DNA from: a virus
IMG/VR virus record: IMGVR_UViG_3300020469_000044
Span: 1-64,000 of that record
Length of the DNA: 64,000 bases
Direction: 5' to 3' (one strand)
Positions within the stretch are counted from its first letter, which is position 1. Each line of letters starts with the position of its first letter. This document shows positions 7,978-15,119 of the stretch, piece after piece. The notes beneath the pieces were generated by a model. It saw only the letters and a program-made list of their open reading frames with translations, searched no databases and had not been told where the DNA came from. A program made the translations under genes and the position numbers.

Positions 7978-9378
7978 CTAAATTAGCTGACTAATTTTTT
8001 TTCGAATTAGTCTTGCCTTTTCAAAATATTCAAAAGATTTTGCTTTATATTCTTTACGTTGACTGTATAGGTCCGTGAGGATTCTTTTTAGGACAGAATC
8101 TTCAGTTGTATAGACTGCACCGTTTTCGCAAACAATATAATCTTTATTTTCTCTTTTTTCTTTTATCTCATGTTTTTCAACTTTTTCAACAAAAGAGTCA
8201 GGAGAAATATTAAATTGTCTCATAATTGAAGGATATAGAGAAGCAAAGTCAAACGCACTTACTCCACTATAAAAACCTACAAGTGGCTCTTTTACAAAAG
8301 CACCTGCATAACTACCATCTTTTCTATTATTATCTTTTCTCTCGCTCGCAATAATTTTATTTTGTTCTTTAAGTTTTCTTGCCATTAATGCCTCAGTCAT
8401 AGCAACAGGACTCGCTGCTTTATAGAGTGGCATTTGTGTAATATTTGCAAGAGTTAAAAGTACATCCATTGCCTTAATCTTTTGGTCTATATAATAGACT
8501 AAACATGAATCGACAATGTTGTAGTAAATATATTTTCTAAAATCTTTTTCATATAATTCTTGTAGGCCACCATTATATTTAATTTTCTTTAAACCTACGA
8601 TTTGACCAGACACATAATCAAGAGTATTTGATTCTTTAACCTTTACTGAACGATCATACTTGTCATACAGTTGCATATAATCAAGTATTCCCATATGAAG
8701 CGGTCTGCCATCCATTCTATCTACTGAACCTGTCTTTGCAGCTTCACTAATATCTATTTGTAGTCTTTTACAACGATTGACAATGTATTGCCAGTCATAA
8801 TTAATAAAGTTCCAACCTGTCATCATTGGAAACTTAGGCATAAATTTATGAATAAAATTATAGACCATGTCATACTCATTCTTAAACTTATAATAAGAAA
8901 GACTCCAATCGGAGTCTAGTGTTTTAAAATATTTGTTTGTGTCGTCTTCCATACCTTGAATATCTTCAAGGTCTTTTAAGCCTAAGACAATTGCCTTTCT
9001 TTCTGGTGTGATAATTGAAAATGAGAGAATGCGAGTTTTAGCTTCTTCAGGTTTTGGAAAGCCATCAACGATTTCAGTTTCAATATCTACAAAATAAGTT
9101 CTTGGTTTATTATATGCAAGAATTTCATCTCTATCTGCTTTTGGTAATTGATCGATAAAATAAATTAATGAGAATTTATTATATTGTCTTGCGTTTGACA
9201 ATTTTACAGGACGACCATCCCAATTCTGTGCACTTTCATGTTTGTATCTGTCTTTATCATCTGTTACATACCAATTTTGAAATTGGCCAACAGGGTATCT
9301 TTTAAAACTTACTTCTCCTTCTTTATTGTAATAACTTACAATTATTTCTTTTTCTCTTTGCTCAATATCTAATAACAT
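7978..9378 (-). CDS. 43A: DNA polymerase gp43, N-terminal half (exonuclease plus palm motif A)
   Basis: 466 aa carrying the proofreading exonuclease and the first catalytic motif of a family B polymerase. Exo I is FVDIET (about 96-101), Exo II GWNFINYD (about 188-195) and Exo III YYNIVD (about 285-290). Motif A is DFASLYPSI (about 377-385). The protein stops soon after the QRKEYKAKSF helix that in T4 gp43 leads into the fingers, so it lacks motifs B and C; these are on 2878-4086. Both halves keep all expected motifs, so this is a split functional enzyme rather than decay. It overlaps the upstream dUTPase-like gene by 1 nt (TAATG). Confidence 0.93.
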   Translation of the reverse strand: MLLDIEQREKEIIVSYYNKEGEVSFKRYPVGQFQNWYVTDDKDRYKHESAQNWDGRPVKLSNARQYNKFSLIYFIDQLPKADRDEILAYNKPRTYFVDIETEIVDGFPKPEEAKTRILSFSIITPERKAIVLGLKDLEDIQGMEDDTNKYFKTLDSDWSLSYYKFKNEYDMVYNFIHKFMPKFPMMTGWNFINYDWQYIVNRCKRLQIDISEAAKTGSVDRMDGRPLHMGILDYMQLYDKYDRSVKVKESNTLDYVSGQIVGLKKIKYNGGLQELYEKDFRKYIYYNIVDSCLVYYIDQKIKAMDVLLTLANITQMPLYKAASPVAMTEALMARKLKEQNKIIASERKDNNRKDGSYAGAFVKEPLVGFYSGVSAFDFASLYPSIMRQFNISPDSFVEKVEKHEIKEKRENKDYIVCENGAVYTTEDSVLKRILTDLYSQRKEYKAKSFEYFEKARLIRKKISQLI

Positions 9379-9842
9379 TAATATCCTCTTTCTTGTCGGT
9401 TAATATTTTCTTTTTGTTTTGCCATATATAGATTTACAATATCTTCACTTGTCATGCCTATTGCGATTGCAAAGTTCATATAAAAGTGTAAACCATCGAT
9501 CCATTCATAAAATAATTCAAGTTTATCTGATTTTGATAAATCATCAATTGTCATTTCACTTGCTTTTTTATTATCTTGTTTCCAATATTTCCAAGCTGCA
9601 GAACCAATACCATCGTTAATACCGCCTAAGGCATCAAACATTTCATTTAACTCATCTGACATTGCGTGTTTATTTACCATCCACATTTCTGCAATTTCTT
9701 TAAGAGTCAAGTTTTCGTAGTTTAAACCAAGTCTACTTTGTAATTCTCTTTGTTTATTGTAAATCATACCGAAAGTATCTTTACCTTCTGAGTAGTGGTC
9801 TTTAACCTCTAAATCTGCACATTGATTATCTTCGTTTGCCAT
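9378..9842 (-). CDS. Dimeric dUTPase-like / all-alpha NTP pyrophosphatase
   Basis: 154 aa. The C-terminal half has the pattern of dimeric (type 2) dUTPases and MazG-like enzymes: EWIDGLHFYMNFAI (about 113-126, metal-binding Glu and Asp) and MAKQKENINRQERGY near the C-terminus. Such enzymes hydrolyse dUTP, or dCTP in some phages, to monophosphate plus pyrophosphate. This keeps uracil out of DNA and feeds dTMP synthesis. It is coupled to the polymerase N-terminal gene (1-nt overlap), which fits a nucleotide-pool role. Whether the substrate is dUTP or another dNTP cannot be told from sequence. Confidence 0.65.
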   Translation of the reverse strand: MANEDNQCADLEVKDHYSEGKDTFGMIYNKQRELQSRLGLNYENLTLKEIAEMWMVNKHAMSDELNEMFDALGGINDGIGSAAWKYWKQDNKKASEMTIDDLSKSDKLELFYEWIDGLHFYMNFAIAIGMTSEDIVNLYMAKQKENINRQERGY

Positions 9843-9864
9843 TTTGTTGTTGTTTATATTTTTA

Positions 9865-10953
9865 TTAAAATAATGCAGTTTGTTTACTAATTCCTATTGT
9901 AGGTTTTGAACTTATTGTAAGATTTTCACCAGCGTCTTCAACCATTTCTTTTATTTTAGTATCGAATATATCTTTTGTCCACATATAGCTAAATACAGTT
10001 TCAGAAAGATTTTCAGCATATTCAGTTAGTTGCTCATCTGATAAAGTTTCTATATTTACCTTTGGTAAACCTAATGCATCTAAGTCTTTTTGACTTGAAA
10101 GAAGTACTGACCTTTGAATTGCAGCGTACACCCATCTAATTCTAAACCAACCGCTGCCAGCATGTGGATATTCAGGGCAAAGTATACTCCAATACTTTCC
10201 ACAAGCTTCAAACACGTCTGTTTCTGTTTTTAGTTGCTTGGCTTCTTTAATACTTTTTGCACCAAAATAATCTACTGGCCAACTTAACTTATTTCTTCTT
10301 ACCCATGGCCTATGGTCTACAAGAGATGCTAACATATGTTTTCTTTCTTTTACTTGAGAATAATAATCTGTTGAAATATTCCAATTGTCTAAGACATAAG
10401 GAGTAAGATCTACATTATAAATCTTTTCACTGCCAATAATGTCTCTTACAAGCTGCTTATTACCCCAATCGAAGGCCGGTATAAGTGCACTATACTTAGC
10501 ATCTAGCACGTCTTCAATAACCTGTCTTGCAATATCTTTATCGAAGTGTTGATTATCAACTCCACCGTAAAAGTGTCTCCCGTCACTCCATTTCTTTGCT
10601 ATTGTTTTTTCGTAGGTTTCTTCATTTAACATTGACTTAAATGATTTCATTGTACCGTCGATTTTCCAATCTTCATGAAATAATATAACGTTATCGCATT
10701 CATTAACTGCATATAAGGCATTAAAGATTTCACCTGAATAATTGTTAGAACCAAATTGGCCAAGACCTACTATTGCAAGTCCATATTCTGAGAGGTCATC
10801 TCCCCATTTAACTTTCTTTCGATCTACCGTGTAACCTTGTTTTCTTAATGAATTACAGATAATACTACTATCATCTATTCTTTTTACTCTGGCTCTTTGC
10901 CAAGCATTGTCATCAGTTTGTTTGGCTGTACAGCCTGTAAATAATATTTTCAT
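9865..10953 (-). CDS. Possible GT-B-type glycosyltransferase
   Basis: 362 aa. The N-terminus (MKILFTGCTAKQTD, then DLSEYGLAIVGLGQFG) looks like a Rossmann domain. A second half contains KLSWPVDYFGAKSIKEA, then a linker, then GSGWFRIRWVYAAIQRSVLL, which resembles the donor-binding part of GT-B enzymes, where a late helix follows Gly-rich and Arg residues. T4 uses glucosyltransferases of similar size (351 aa) to modify hydroxymethylcytosine. No hydroxymethylase or dCTPase of T4 type is obvious here, so the acceptor is unknown. It starts 4 nt from the upstream 89-aa gene's stop and is in a nucleotide-metabolism cluster. The fold assignment is tentative. Confidence 0.4.
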   Translation of the reverse strand: MKILFTGCTAKQTDDNAWQRARVKRIDDSSIICNSLRKQGYTVDRKKVKWGDDLSEYGLAIVGLGQFGSNNYSGEIFNALYAVNECDNVILFHEDWKIDGTMKSFKSMLNEETYEKTIAKKWSDGRHFYGGVDNQHFDKDIARQVIEDVLDAKYSALIPAFDWGNKQLVRDIIGSEKIYNVDLTPYVLDNWNISTDYYSQVKERKHMLASLVDHRPWVRRNKLSWPVDYFGAKSIKEAKQLKTETDVFEACGKYWSILCPEYPHAGSGWFRIRWVYAAIQRSVLLSSQKDLDALGLPKVNIETLSDEQLTEYAENLSETVFSYMWTKDIFDTKIKEMVEDAGENLTISSKPTIGISKQTALF

Positions 10954-11219
10954 TCTTTTTCTTTTAAGTAATTGTCTAATGCTCCAATGTATGCGGCTGC
11001 ATCTAGGAGGTTATCTCTTTTATGATTGTAACTTTCTCTTGAAAATTTAAGTGCTATTAAGGCCATGTACATTTCTCTGCCTGTAACTTCTAAGCCAGTC
11101 ATACCATTAAAAATGGATGCTGCTCTATCCATACCCTCACTGAAAGGGCCATATTGTCTTTCTTTTTCTTCGCTTCTATGATTGATAATTTGATCTGCTT
11201 CTTCTAGTATACTTTTCAT
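10950..11219 (-). CDS. Small conserved phage protein, DUF6378-like
   Basis: 89 aa, helical. The pattern ILEEADQII..R..QYG, then a mid MYMALIALKFSRE segment and a final DNLLDAAAYIGALDNYL, is familiar from a widespread short phage family (DUF6378-like) with no established function. Its layout resembles a minimal MazG-like helical bundle. It overlaps the putative glycosyltransferase start by 4 nt (ATGA) and is the first gene after the terminator at 11245-11273. Confidence 0.6.
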   Translation of the reverse strand: MKSILEEADQIINHRSEEKERQYGPFSEGMDRAASIFNGMTGLEVTGREMYMALIALKFSRESYNHKRDNLLDAAAYIGALDNYLKEKE

Positions 11220-11244
11220 ATAGTTATTTTAAAACTTATATACT

Positions 11245-11273
11245 AAAAAAGGAGATTGTTTCATACAATCTCC
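11245..11273 (-). terminator. Rho-independent terminator
   Basis: Perfect 9-bp stem GGAGATTGT (11251-11259) and ACAATCTCC (11265-11273) with a 5-nt loop, followed on the minus strand by six U (A run at 11245-11250). It ends the small-gene transcript that finishes with the head-targeted gene at 11317-11778. Confidence 0.88.
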
Positions 11274-11316
11274 TTTAAATTACTAATTAGTTATTAACTT
11301 TTTTACAATGTTGATT

Positions 11317-11778
11317 TTAAAATTTAAAGAATGGGTCTACACCAAGTTCGAACTTTTTAATATCTTTAATGTTAACCATCATGGATAAATATGGGGGATT
11401 ACTGTAACCATCATATTGACCAATTACCTTTGCGCCATTTATTGTTCCGTTAATATAATCAAAGCCTGAGCCAGGTATTTCAATATCTTTTTGGTTTTTC
11501 ATGCTATCGACAAGTTCATAATACCTGTCAGTTAGTGCTTTTCCATTAGGATGGTTTGCCCATGTATCTCCTCCAATAAGTTCAACTATTTGGTCTGTTC
11601 CTAAGTAGTCTGTTATAAATTTCCAATCTCCATCAAGCTCTTCTGGTTCTGCATTACCTTCTTCTCTGTTATACCAGTCTTGCTTAAATCTTTTAGCCAT
11701 TTTTTTAAGTTCTGCTGGTGTTGTAGCCATCCTATCGTTTTCAGTAATAAATTCTTCGAATAATTTTATATTTTTCAT
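11317..11778 (-). CDS. Putative capsid-targeted internal protein
   Basis: 153 aa from the ATG at 11778. That start was preferred over a longer upstream reading because it gives MKNIKLFEEFITEND, the head-targeting N-terminus shared by several genes here and resembling the T4 capsid-targeting sequence (MKTYQEFIAE). A prohead protease would be expected to cut after ITE (residue 13). The rest is a small acidic globular domain that I do not recognise. It lies directly before the terminator at 11245-11273. Confidence 0.65.
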   Translation of the reverse strand: MKNIKLFEEFITENDRMATTPAELKKMAKRFKQDWYNREEGNAEPEELDGDWKFITDYLGTDQIVELIGGDTWANHPNGKALTDRYYELVDSMKNQKDIEIPGSGFDYINGTINGAKVIGQYDGYSNPPYLSMMVNIKDIKKFELGVDPFFKF

Positions 11779-11791
11779 AATTGTTGTTTTT

Positions 11792-11863
11792 TTAGCAATC
11801 GCAACAGTTGCAATTACAACTAGTTTCACAATTACACTCTTTACATTCACATGGTTTTTTCAT
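11792..11863 (-). CDS. Cysteine-rich micropeptide, metallothionein-like
   Basis: 23 aa, ATG at 11863 and TAA at 11792-11794. Nine of 23 residues are Cys (positions 5, 7, 10, 12, 16, 18, 20, 21, 23), in C-x-C and C-C spacing with Lys, Glu, Asn and Asp between, and no aromatic residues. That composition is typical of metal-thiolate cluster peptides. It sits between two head-targeted genes, 18 nt after one stop and 13 nt before the next ATG. The expected role is Zn, Cu or Cd binding. A chance ORF with this composition is unlikely, but no family is recognised. Confidence 0.5.
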   Translation of the reverse strand: MKKPCECKECNCETSCNCNCCDC

Positions 11864-11881
11864 GATATTGCTTTTATTTTT

Positions 11882-12301
11882 TTAAATTTCTGCTGAGACT
11901 AAATCTCTTTCTCCATAGGAAGCCATCATCCATTGTTTTGATCTTTCATCCCATAAATAAACATATTCCGCGCCACCATCGTCTTCGGCATCCGCTAAGT
12001 AATTTGCAATTCTAGCAACATTACCAGTCATCGCTCCAGAATCGTCATTGTAAAAGTTAATATTTTTAGGATTTACTTCTAAACCTGAACCACCTCCTTG
12101 TGAAATTACATAGTCTACATTTTTTCCACCTTTATAACCTTTTCTTAACATAGGTAATATGTTTTCAGGATAACCATCGTAATGCATATATACAGATGTT
12201 ATATTTCCTCTCTTGTCAATTTTTCCAAATTGAGAACGAGTACCTTCATTAATTCCTTGAGATTCATTAACGAAGTCATTAAAATTCTTAATATTGTTCA
12301 T
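11882..12301 (-). CDS. Putative capsid-targeted internal protein
   Basis: 139 aa from the ATG at 12301; a longer reading would need a TTG start inside the promoter motif. The N-terminus is MNNIKNFNDFVNESQGINEG, which holds two candidate prohead-protease sites (FVNE-S at 13 and GINE-G at 19). The remainder (KGYKGGKNVDYVISQGGGSG, then NPKNINFYNDDSGAMTGNV and EYVYLWDERSKQWMMA) looks like a small alpha/beta domain that I do not recognise. The GATATATAA motif at 12327-12335 lies 25 nt upstream. Confidence 0.65.
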   Translation of the reverse strand: MNNIKNFNDFVNESQGINEGTRSQFGKIDKRGNITSVYMHYDGYPENILPMLRKGYKGGKNVDYVISQGGGSGLEVNPKNINFYNDDSGAMTGNVARIANYLADAEDDGGAEYVYLWDERSKQWMMASYGERDLVSAEI

Positions 12302-12326
12302 AATGCTTTTTTTGTTTTTCAATATA

Positions 12327-12335
12327 TTATATATC
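12327..12335 (-). promoter_or_regulatory. GATATATAA motif, candidate late promoter
   Basis: Minus strand GATATATAA, 25 nt ahead of the head-targeted gene starting at 12301, with an A-rich leader between. It would serve the packaged-protein and Cys-rich peptide genes down to the terminator at 11245-11273. Confidence 0.5.
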
Positions 12336-12338
12336 AAA

Positions 12339-12557
12339 CTAAAAAGGGAGTTTTTCAGGAATTGGATCTGTTAAAGGTATTTCTCTACTCAGTAGACTTG
12401 CAAAGGGAGTAGCGTCCAATTGTTCAAGCTTGCAGTCTTGCATTGGGAACTTAGAATTTTCTCTTTTTTCAATCATTTTAGCCTTTGATCTGGCATGCTC
12501 GTCACTTGTAGCATAAATGTACATTGTGTACGTTGCTGTGTATCTTTTTTCTTTCAT
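12339..12557 (-). CDS. Hypothetical small protein
   Basis: 72 aa, not recognised. It has an N-terminal beta-strand pair (RYTATYTMYIYA), a helix (SDEHARSKAKMIEKRE) and a proline-rich tail (REIPLTDPIPEKLPF). The beta-helix-beta start is seen in many small phage proteins with a ferredoxin-like fold. It ends just before the promoter motif at 12327 and starts after an A-rich leader without a Shine-Dalgarno. Confidence 0.6.
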   Translation of the reverse strand: MKEKRYTATYTMYIYATSDEHARSKAKMIEKRENSKFPMQDCKLEQLDATPFASLLSREIPLTDPIPEKLPF

Positions 12558-12569
12558 TTTTTATTTTAT

Positions 12570-12734
12570 TTATTTTTGTCTTAATAATTCTGCCTTTGTT
12601 GTTGTTTTTCCACATAACCTACATCTAACTTTGGCATTAGCTTGGTCATAATTTTGTTCTACATATTCCCACAAGTGGGTATGATTTTTATACCAGAAGC
12701 GATATATCCAGTCTGCTATTTTTCTTTTAAGCAT
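12570..12734 (-). CDS. Small CxxC protein
   Basis: 54 aa: ATG at 12734, TAA at 12570-12572. It opens MLKRKIADWIYRFWYKNHTH, an aromatic basic helix. A single C-R-L-C-G-K-T knuckle near residues 38-44 suggests half of a zinc ribbon. It overlaps the end of the 78-aa upstream gene by 8 nt and lies 12 nt before the next ATG. Function unknown; possibly a nucleic-acid-binding or host-takeover factor. Confidence 0.5.
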   Translation of the reverse strand: MLKRKIADWIYRFWYKNHTHLWEYVEQNYDQANAKVRCRLCGKTTTKAELLRQK

Positions 12735-12963
12735 CCTTGTTTTTGTTTACAAAGTCAATTAATTCATTTGCAATTGCCAATGCTTCATCATAGGATGCAT
12801 ATAAACTAAATGTTTGTGAAGTGTCTGGTTCTTCATTTGAATGGATACATACTCCGTCTTGACCTGGAGAAGGTTCTATTATTACAGATTGCTCTGCATC
12901 ACATGTAAAAATCTTTATTTGTTTCCAAGGTTTACTCATTTTCTTTGTTTTGTTGTTGCTCAA
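12727..12963 (-). CDS. Hypothetical small protein
   Basis: 78 aa, not recognised. After a basic N-terminus (MSNNKTKKMSKPWKQIKIF) it appears to be a small mixed alpha/beta domain ending in a helix (SYDEALAIANELIDFVNKN). Overlaps the upstream gene by 32 nt and the downstream CxxC gene by 8 nt. The true start could be the internal Met at residue 9. Confidence 0.55.
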   Translation of the reverse strand: MSNNKTKKMSKPWKQIKIFTCDAEQSVIIEPSPGQDGVCIHSNEEPDTSQTFSLYASYDEALAIANELIDFVNKNKDA

Positions 12964-13213
12964 TAATTTCTGTGTTCTTTTTTGCTCTTTCTTCCCACTT
13001 ATCTAAATAGTCTTTTTTAGGTTTTAAATTGTTATCGAATACTTTGTTAATATCTTCTGTTAAGATTCCTCCCTCAGATAGGGGTGCATCTAGTAAAATC
13101 TTTGCAGTGGCTAGTGCCATACCTGATTTTCCTTCTTTTAACATATCACCTAAAAGTGTGAGTTTCATTTCTGCTGGTAAACCTAAAAACCAATCTTTCT
13201 CTGCTGTCGTCAT
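12932..13213 (-). CDS. Hypothetical small helical protein
   Basis: 93 aa from the ATG at 13213 (MTTAEKDWFLGLPAEMKL), mostly helical with a charged C-terminus. A longer reading from 13264 exists. I prefer 13213 because its upstream sequence TTAAAACTTAAACAAATGAC is identical to that ahead of the micro-ORF starting at 13304, and because the longer form would overlap that micro-ORF. Not recognised. Confidence 0.55.
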   Translation of the reverse strand: MTTAEKDWFLGLPAEMKLTLLGDMLKEGKSGMALATAKILLDAPLSEGGILTEDINKVFDNNLKPKKDYLDKWEERAKKNTEIIEQQQNKENE

Positions 13214-13232
13214 TTGTTTAAGTTTTAAATTG

Positions 13233-13304
13233 TTAATCAACAACAGTTCCTGCTGTTTCAGCATGTTCTAACATTTCTTTTATTAATTTGTCTATTTTTG
13301 TCAT
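13233..13304 (-). CDS. Possible 23-aa micro-ORF
   Basis: ATG at 13304, TAA at 13233-13235; starts MTKIDKLIKEMLEHAETAG. It has the same 20-nt start context as the next gene (13213). It is the first ORF after the leader element at 13313-13395, so it may be a leader peptide or small effector. No family recognised. Confidence 0.35.
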   Translation of the reverse strand: MTKIDKLIKEMLEHAETAGTVVD

Positions 13305-13312
13305 TTGTTTAA

Positions 13313-13395
13313 GTTTTAATTATATATTAAATATAACTATTTTTGGTGACATAAAAAAATCTGGAGGTAACTTTTTTCTAAAAGTTATTAACAAT
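13313..13395 (-). repeat. Leader/promoter repeat, copy A
   Basis: About 83 nt nearly identical to 29352-29433. Shared elements on the minus strand are ATTGTTAATAACTTT, a hairpin (in this copy 8 bp, TAACTTTT/AAAAGTTA, 13368-13387), GATTTTTTTATGTCACC, and ATAGTTATATTTA just upstream of the first ORF. TATATTT resembles the Bacteroidota -7 element TAnnTTTG. Each copy precedes a run of short genes, so it is probably an early or middle promoter with its leader. Confidence 0.55.
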
Positions 13396-13423
13396 GTGAT
13401 ATTATTAAAAAGAGAAGATCGAT

Positions 13424-13840
13424 TTGGTAGGATTAGCTTTTACCTACAACTCAAATTGTCGTGTAATATATGGTGACTTTAAACATTGACTGACATCAAC
13501 TTACCCGTATTTAGAATCGGCCAGACTCTTAACATTGGATAAAACTACTACAGTAGCTTAAATGCGTTACCCCCGACATAGGGTTTTTCCGCCATAAAAC
13601 TGGAGTTTGGTTTCCCTTACCAGTACACCATTACAGAATAGCTTCTAAGTTTAGAAGTATTCGAGAACCATCATCGAGGTCGTTATCCTCTGCTGGCTTC
13701 CATTTGGAAGATTTCCCAGTAGCCCATCGGCTTGATGTTTGTGCCTTATACCCTTCTGATCAGGTATTTTTCAGCCACAAATCTACAACTTCTTTCCCGT
13801 CGGAAGTCTGTTGCCTTCTCTAATCTCTTTCGAGATTTGT
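13424..13840 (-). ncRNA. Large structured noncoding RNA candidate
   Basis: An ORF-free stretch in a gene-dense genome, with sampled 60-nt blocks at about 37-48% G+C in an otherwise much AT-richer region. The minus strand folds into many local hairpins: AATCTC-GAAA-GAGATT (13822-13837, GNRA loop), CTTCC/GGAAG (13697-13710), CTTCTA/TAGAAG (13642-13657), ACTGG/CCAGT enclosing GG-GAAA-CC (13599-13624), TTTGTG/CACAAA (13738-13781) enclosing ATACC/GGTAT, and GTAGG/CCTAC at the 3' end. GAAA loops read correctly only on the minus strand. I could not match it to tmRNA, RNase P RNA, tRNA or group I/II introns; a large phage RNA such as the ROOL or GOLLD kind is possible. Confidence 0.6.
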
Positions 13841-13896
13841 TTTTAATAATTCAATGAACGTTGTTGATCCGGTAACATTTCCTGATTATCAACAGT

Positions 13897-13905
13897 TATT
13901 ATATA
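13897..13905 (-). promoter_or_regulatory. Candidate promoter for the structured RNA
   Basis: The minus strand reads CTGTATATAATA about 60 nt before the first stable hairpin of the RNA. The same CTGTATATAAT string occurs in the gp32 leader (about 28549-28559). It sits just after the terminator at 13936-13964, so the RNA would be an independent transcript. Confidence 0.4.
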
Positions 13906-13935
13906 CAGTTGTTTTAAAAAGTTTCAAAAAAATTA

Positions 13936-13964
13936 AAAAAAGCCCAAATTTCTTTGGGCTTTTA
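13936..13964 (-). terminator. Rho-independent terminator (looks bidirectional)
   Basis: An AAAAGCCCAAA/TTTGGGCTTTT stem (centre 13949-13952, loop TTTC on the plus strand) flanked by A and T runs. It lies 19 nt after the stop of the 13983-15119 gene, ends the packaged-protein transcript and insulates the structured RNA. Confidence 0.9.
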
Positions 13965-13982
13965 AAATATTATAACTTTATT

Positions 13983-15119
13983 CTATCTTTGATCTTTTGC
14001 GATGCTATTAGCTTGAGCTCTAAACTGATCCATCATGTTTTTAGATTTTAAACCTAAATCATCAAATGCGTCTTTGCCATACCTTTTTTCTAACTCTTTA
14101 TTGCTGCTTTTTAAAACTTTCATAAGCTTTTTATATTTCTGAGTTTTTTTTCTGTATTTTGCAAATGCATCATCAACATCAGTTGGATCTGCTTCATCCA
14201 TTGCTGCCATAACCTTATCAAGATGGTCTAAGTTATCAATTGCCTTGTCAAAGGCTCCTTGAACATCTAGTTCTTGAAATTGATTAATAATATCCTCTAC
14301 TTCTTTTTCTTCTTTTTTTGATTCTTTTCCTCTTAACCTTGAGAAAAAACCCTCTTTTAAAGATTCACCTAAGTTTGCATAGTCTTTCGCGTATTTTTTC
14401 AACATTCTTTCGTTATAATATTCATCTAATTTATCTAGGAAAGCTTCATGTGAATAGTCCATTCCCGGTACTAAATATTCTCCCATATATTTACCATGTG
14501 GAGAATTTAAAAAACCAATTGCTTGTTTTTCTGTCATTCCTTTATCCATTAAAACAGTAACAGCGCTTTGGTAAGCTCTTTGACGGTCTTTAGCATTTAA
14601 GTCTGACATTTCTTTAAGATATGCAACATAACCTAAACTTTTTCTAGCATCTTTAATTTTAGCTTCATCTACAGATTCGTTTTGAGCGTCAAACCATGCA
14701 ATTTGCCAATCATCTATATCAAACTTATAGAATGATACTAAGTCTGCAATTTTATCATTAGCGGCTGGATCACCATCTCCTCTTTCAACTCCAGTAACGT
14801 CACGATAATTCTTTGTAATAAATGTTGCAAGTTCCTGTTCACTTGGTCTTCTTCCTAATTCCTTTATGACTTTCTTAACGGTGTTATATCTACCAACTGC
14901 CTGATATTCTTCATTTAAAAATCCACTAAATGTAGTATGTAACATAGTTTCTTCTTTTCTATTTTTAAGATACTCTTCTCTTTCTTTCTTCTTTTTCTTT
15001 TGCTCTTTCTTAGCATCTCCTTTACCAGCAGGTACATCTCCACTTCCTACTTCTCCACCTTGTGGAAAGGCAGGATTTCCCATACCTCCAATATTTGCTG
15101 GTGAAATGTTTTCGTTCAT
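13983..15119 (-). CDS. Putative capsid-internal/core protein
   Basis: 378 aa from the ATG at 15119, which overlaps the stop of the 1,104-aa gene (TAATG); the 2-codon longer form would need a TTG start. A Gly/Pro-rich N-terminus is followed by a Lys-rich coiled coil, then LHTTFSGFLNEEYQ, the head-targeting/cleavage signature placed internally (about residues 60-72). Another cleavage-like SVDE-A follows at about 152. The C-terminal half is highly charged and helical (KESKKEEKEVEDIINQF and KKTQKYKKLMKVLKSS). No enzyme motif is seen. It is probably packaged with, or scaffolds, the head core; the terminator follows directly. Confidence 0.6.
   Translation of the reverse strand: MNENISPANIGGMGNPAFPQGGEVGSGDVPAGKGDAKKEQKKKKKEREEYLKNRKEETMLHTTFSGFLNEEYQAVGRYNTVKKVIKELGRRPSEQELATFITKNYRDVTGVERGDGDPAANDKIADLVSFYKFDIDDWQIAWFDAQNESVDEAKIKDARKSLGYVAYLKEMSDLNAKDRQRAYQSAVTVLMDKGMTEKQAIGFLNSPHGKYMGEYLVPGMDYSHEAFLDKLDEYYNERMLKKYAKDYANLGESLKEGFFSRLRGKESKKEEKEVEDIINQFQELDVQGAFDKAIDNLDHLDKVMAAMDEADPTDVDDAFAKYRKKTQKYKKLMKVLKSSNKELEKRYGKDAFDDLGLKSKNMMDQFRAQANSIAKDQR

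Noticed and set aside
2878-9378. Intein or homing endonuclease at the polymerase split
   Set aside because: Neither half ends or begins with splicing-like Cys/Ser and His-Asn residues, and no LAGLIDADG, HNH or GIY-YIG motif is present between the halves.
11317-11850. Longer start for the head-targeted gene at 11850
   Set aside because: It would begin inside the Cys-rich peptide gene and bury the targeting sequence; the ATG at 11778 fits the family.
13424-13840. rRNA fragment, RNase P RNA, tmRNA or intron
   Set aside because: Only 8-10 nt matches to 23S rRNA were found, as expected by chance at this length. The RNase P conserved regions, the tmRNA tRNA-like ends, group I P/Q/R/S and group II domain V were not seen, and no gene is interrupted.
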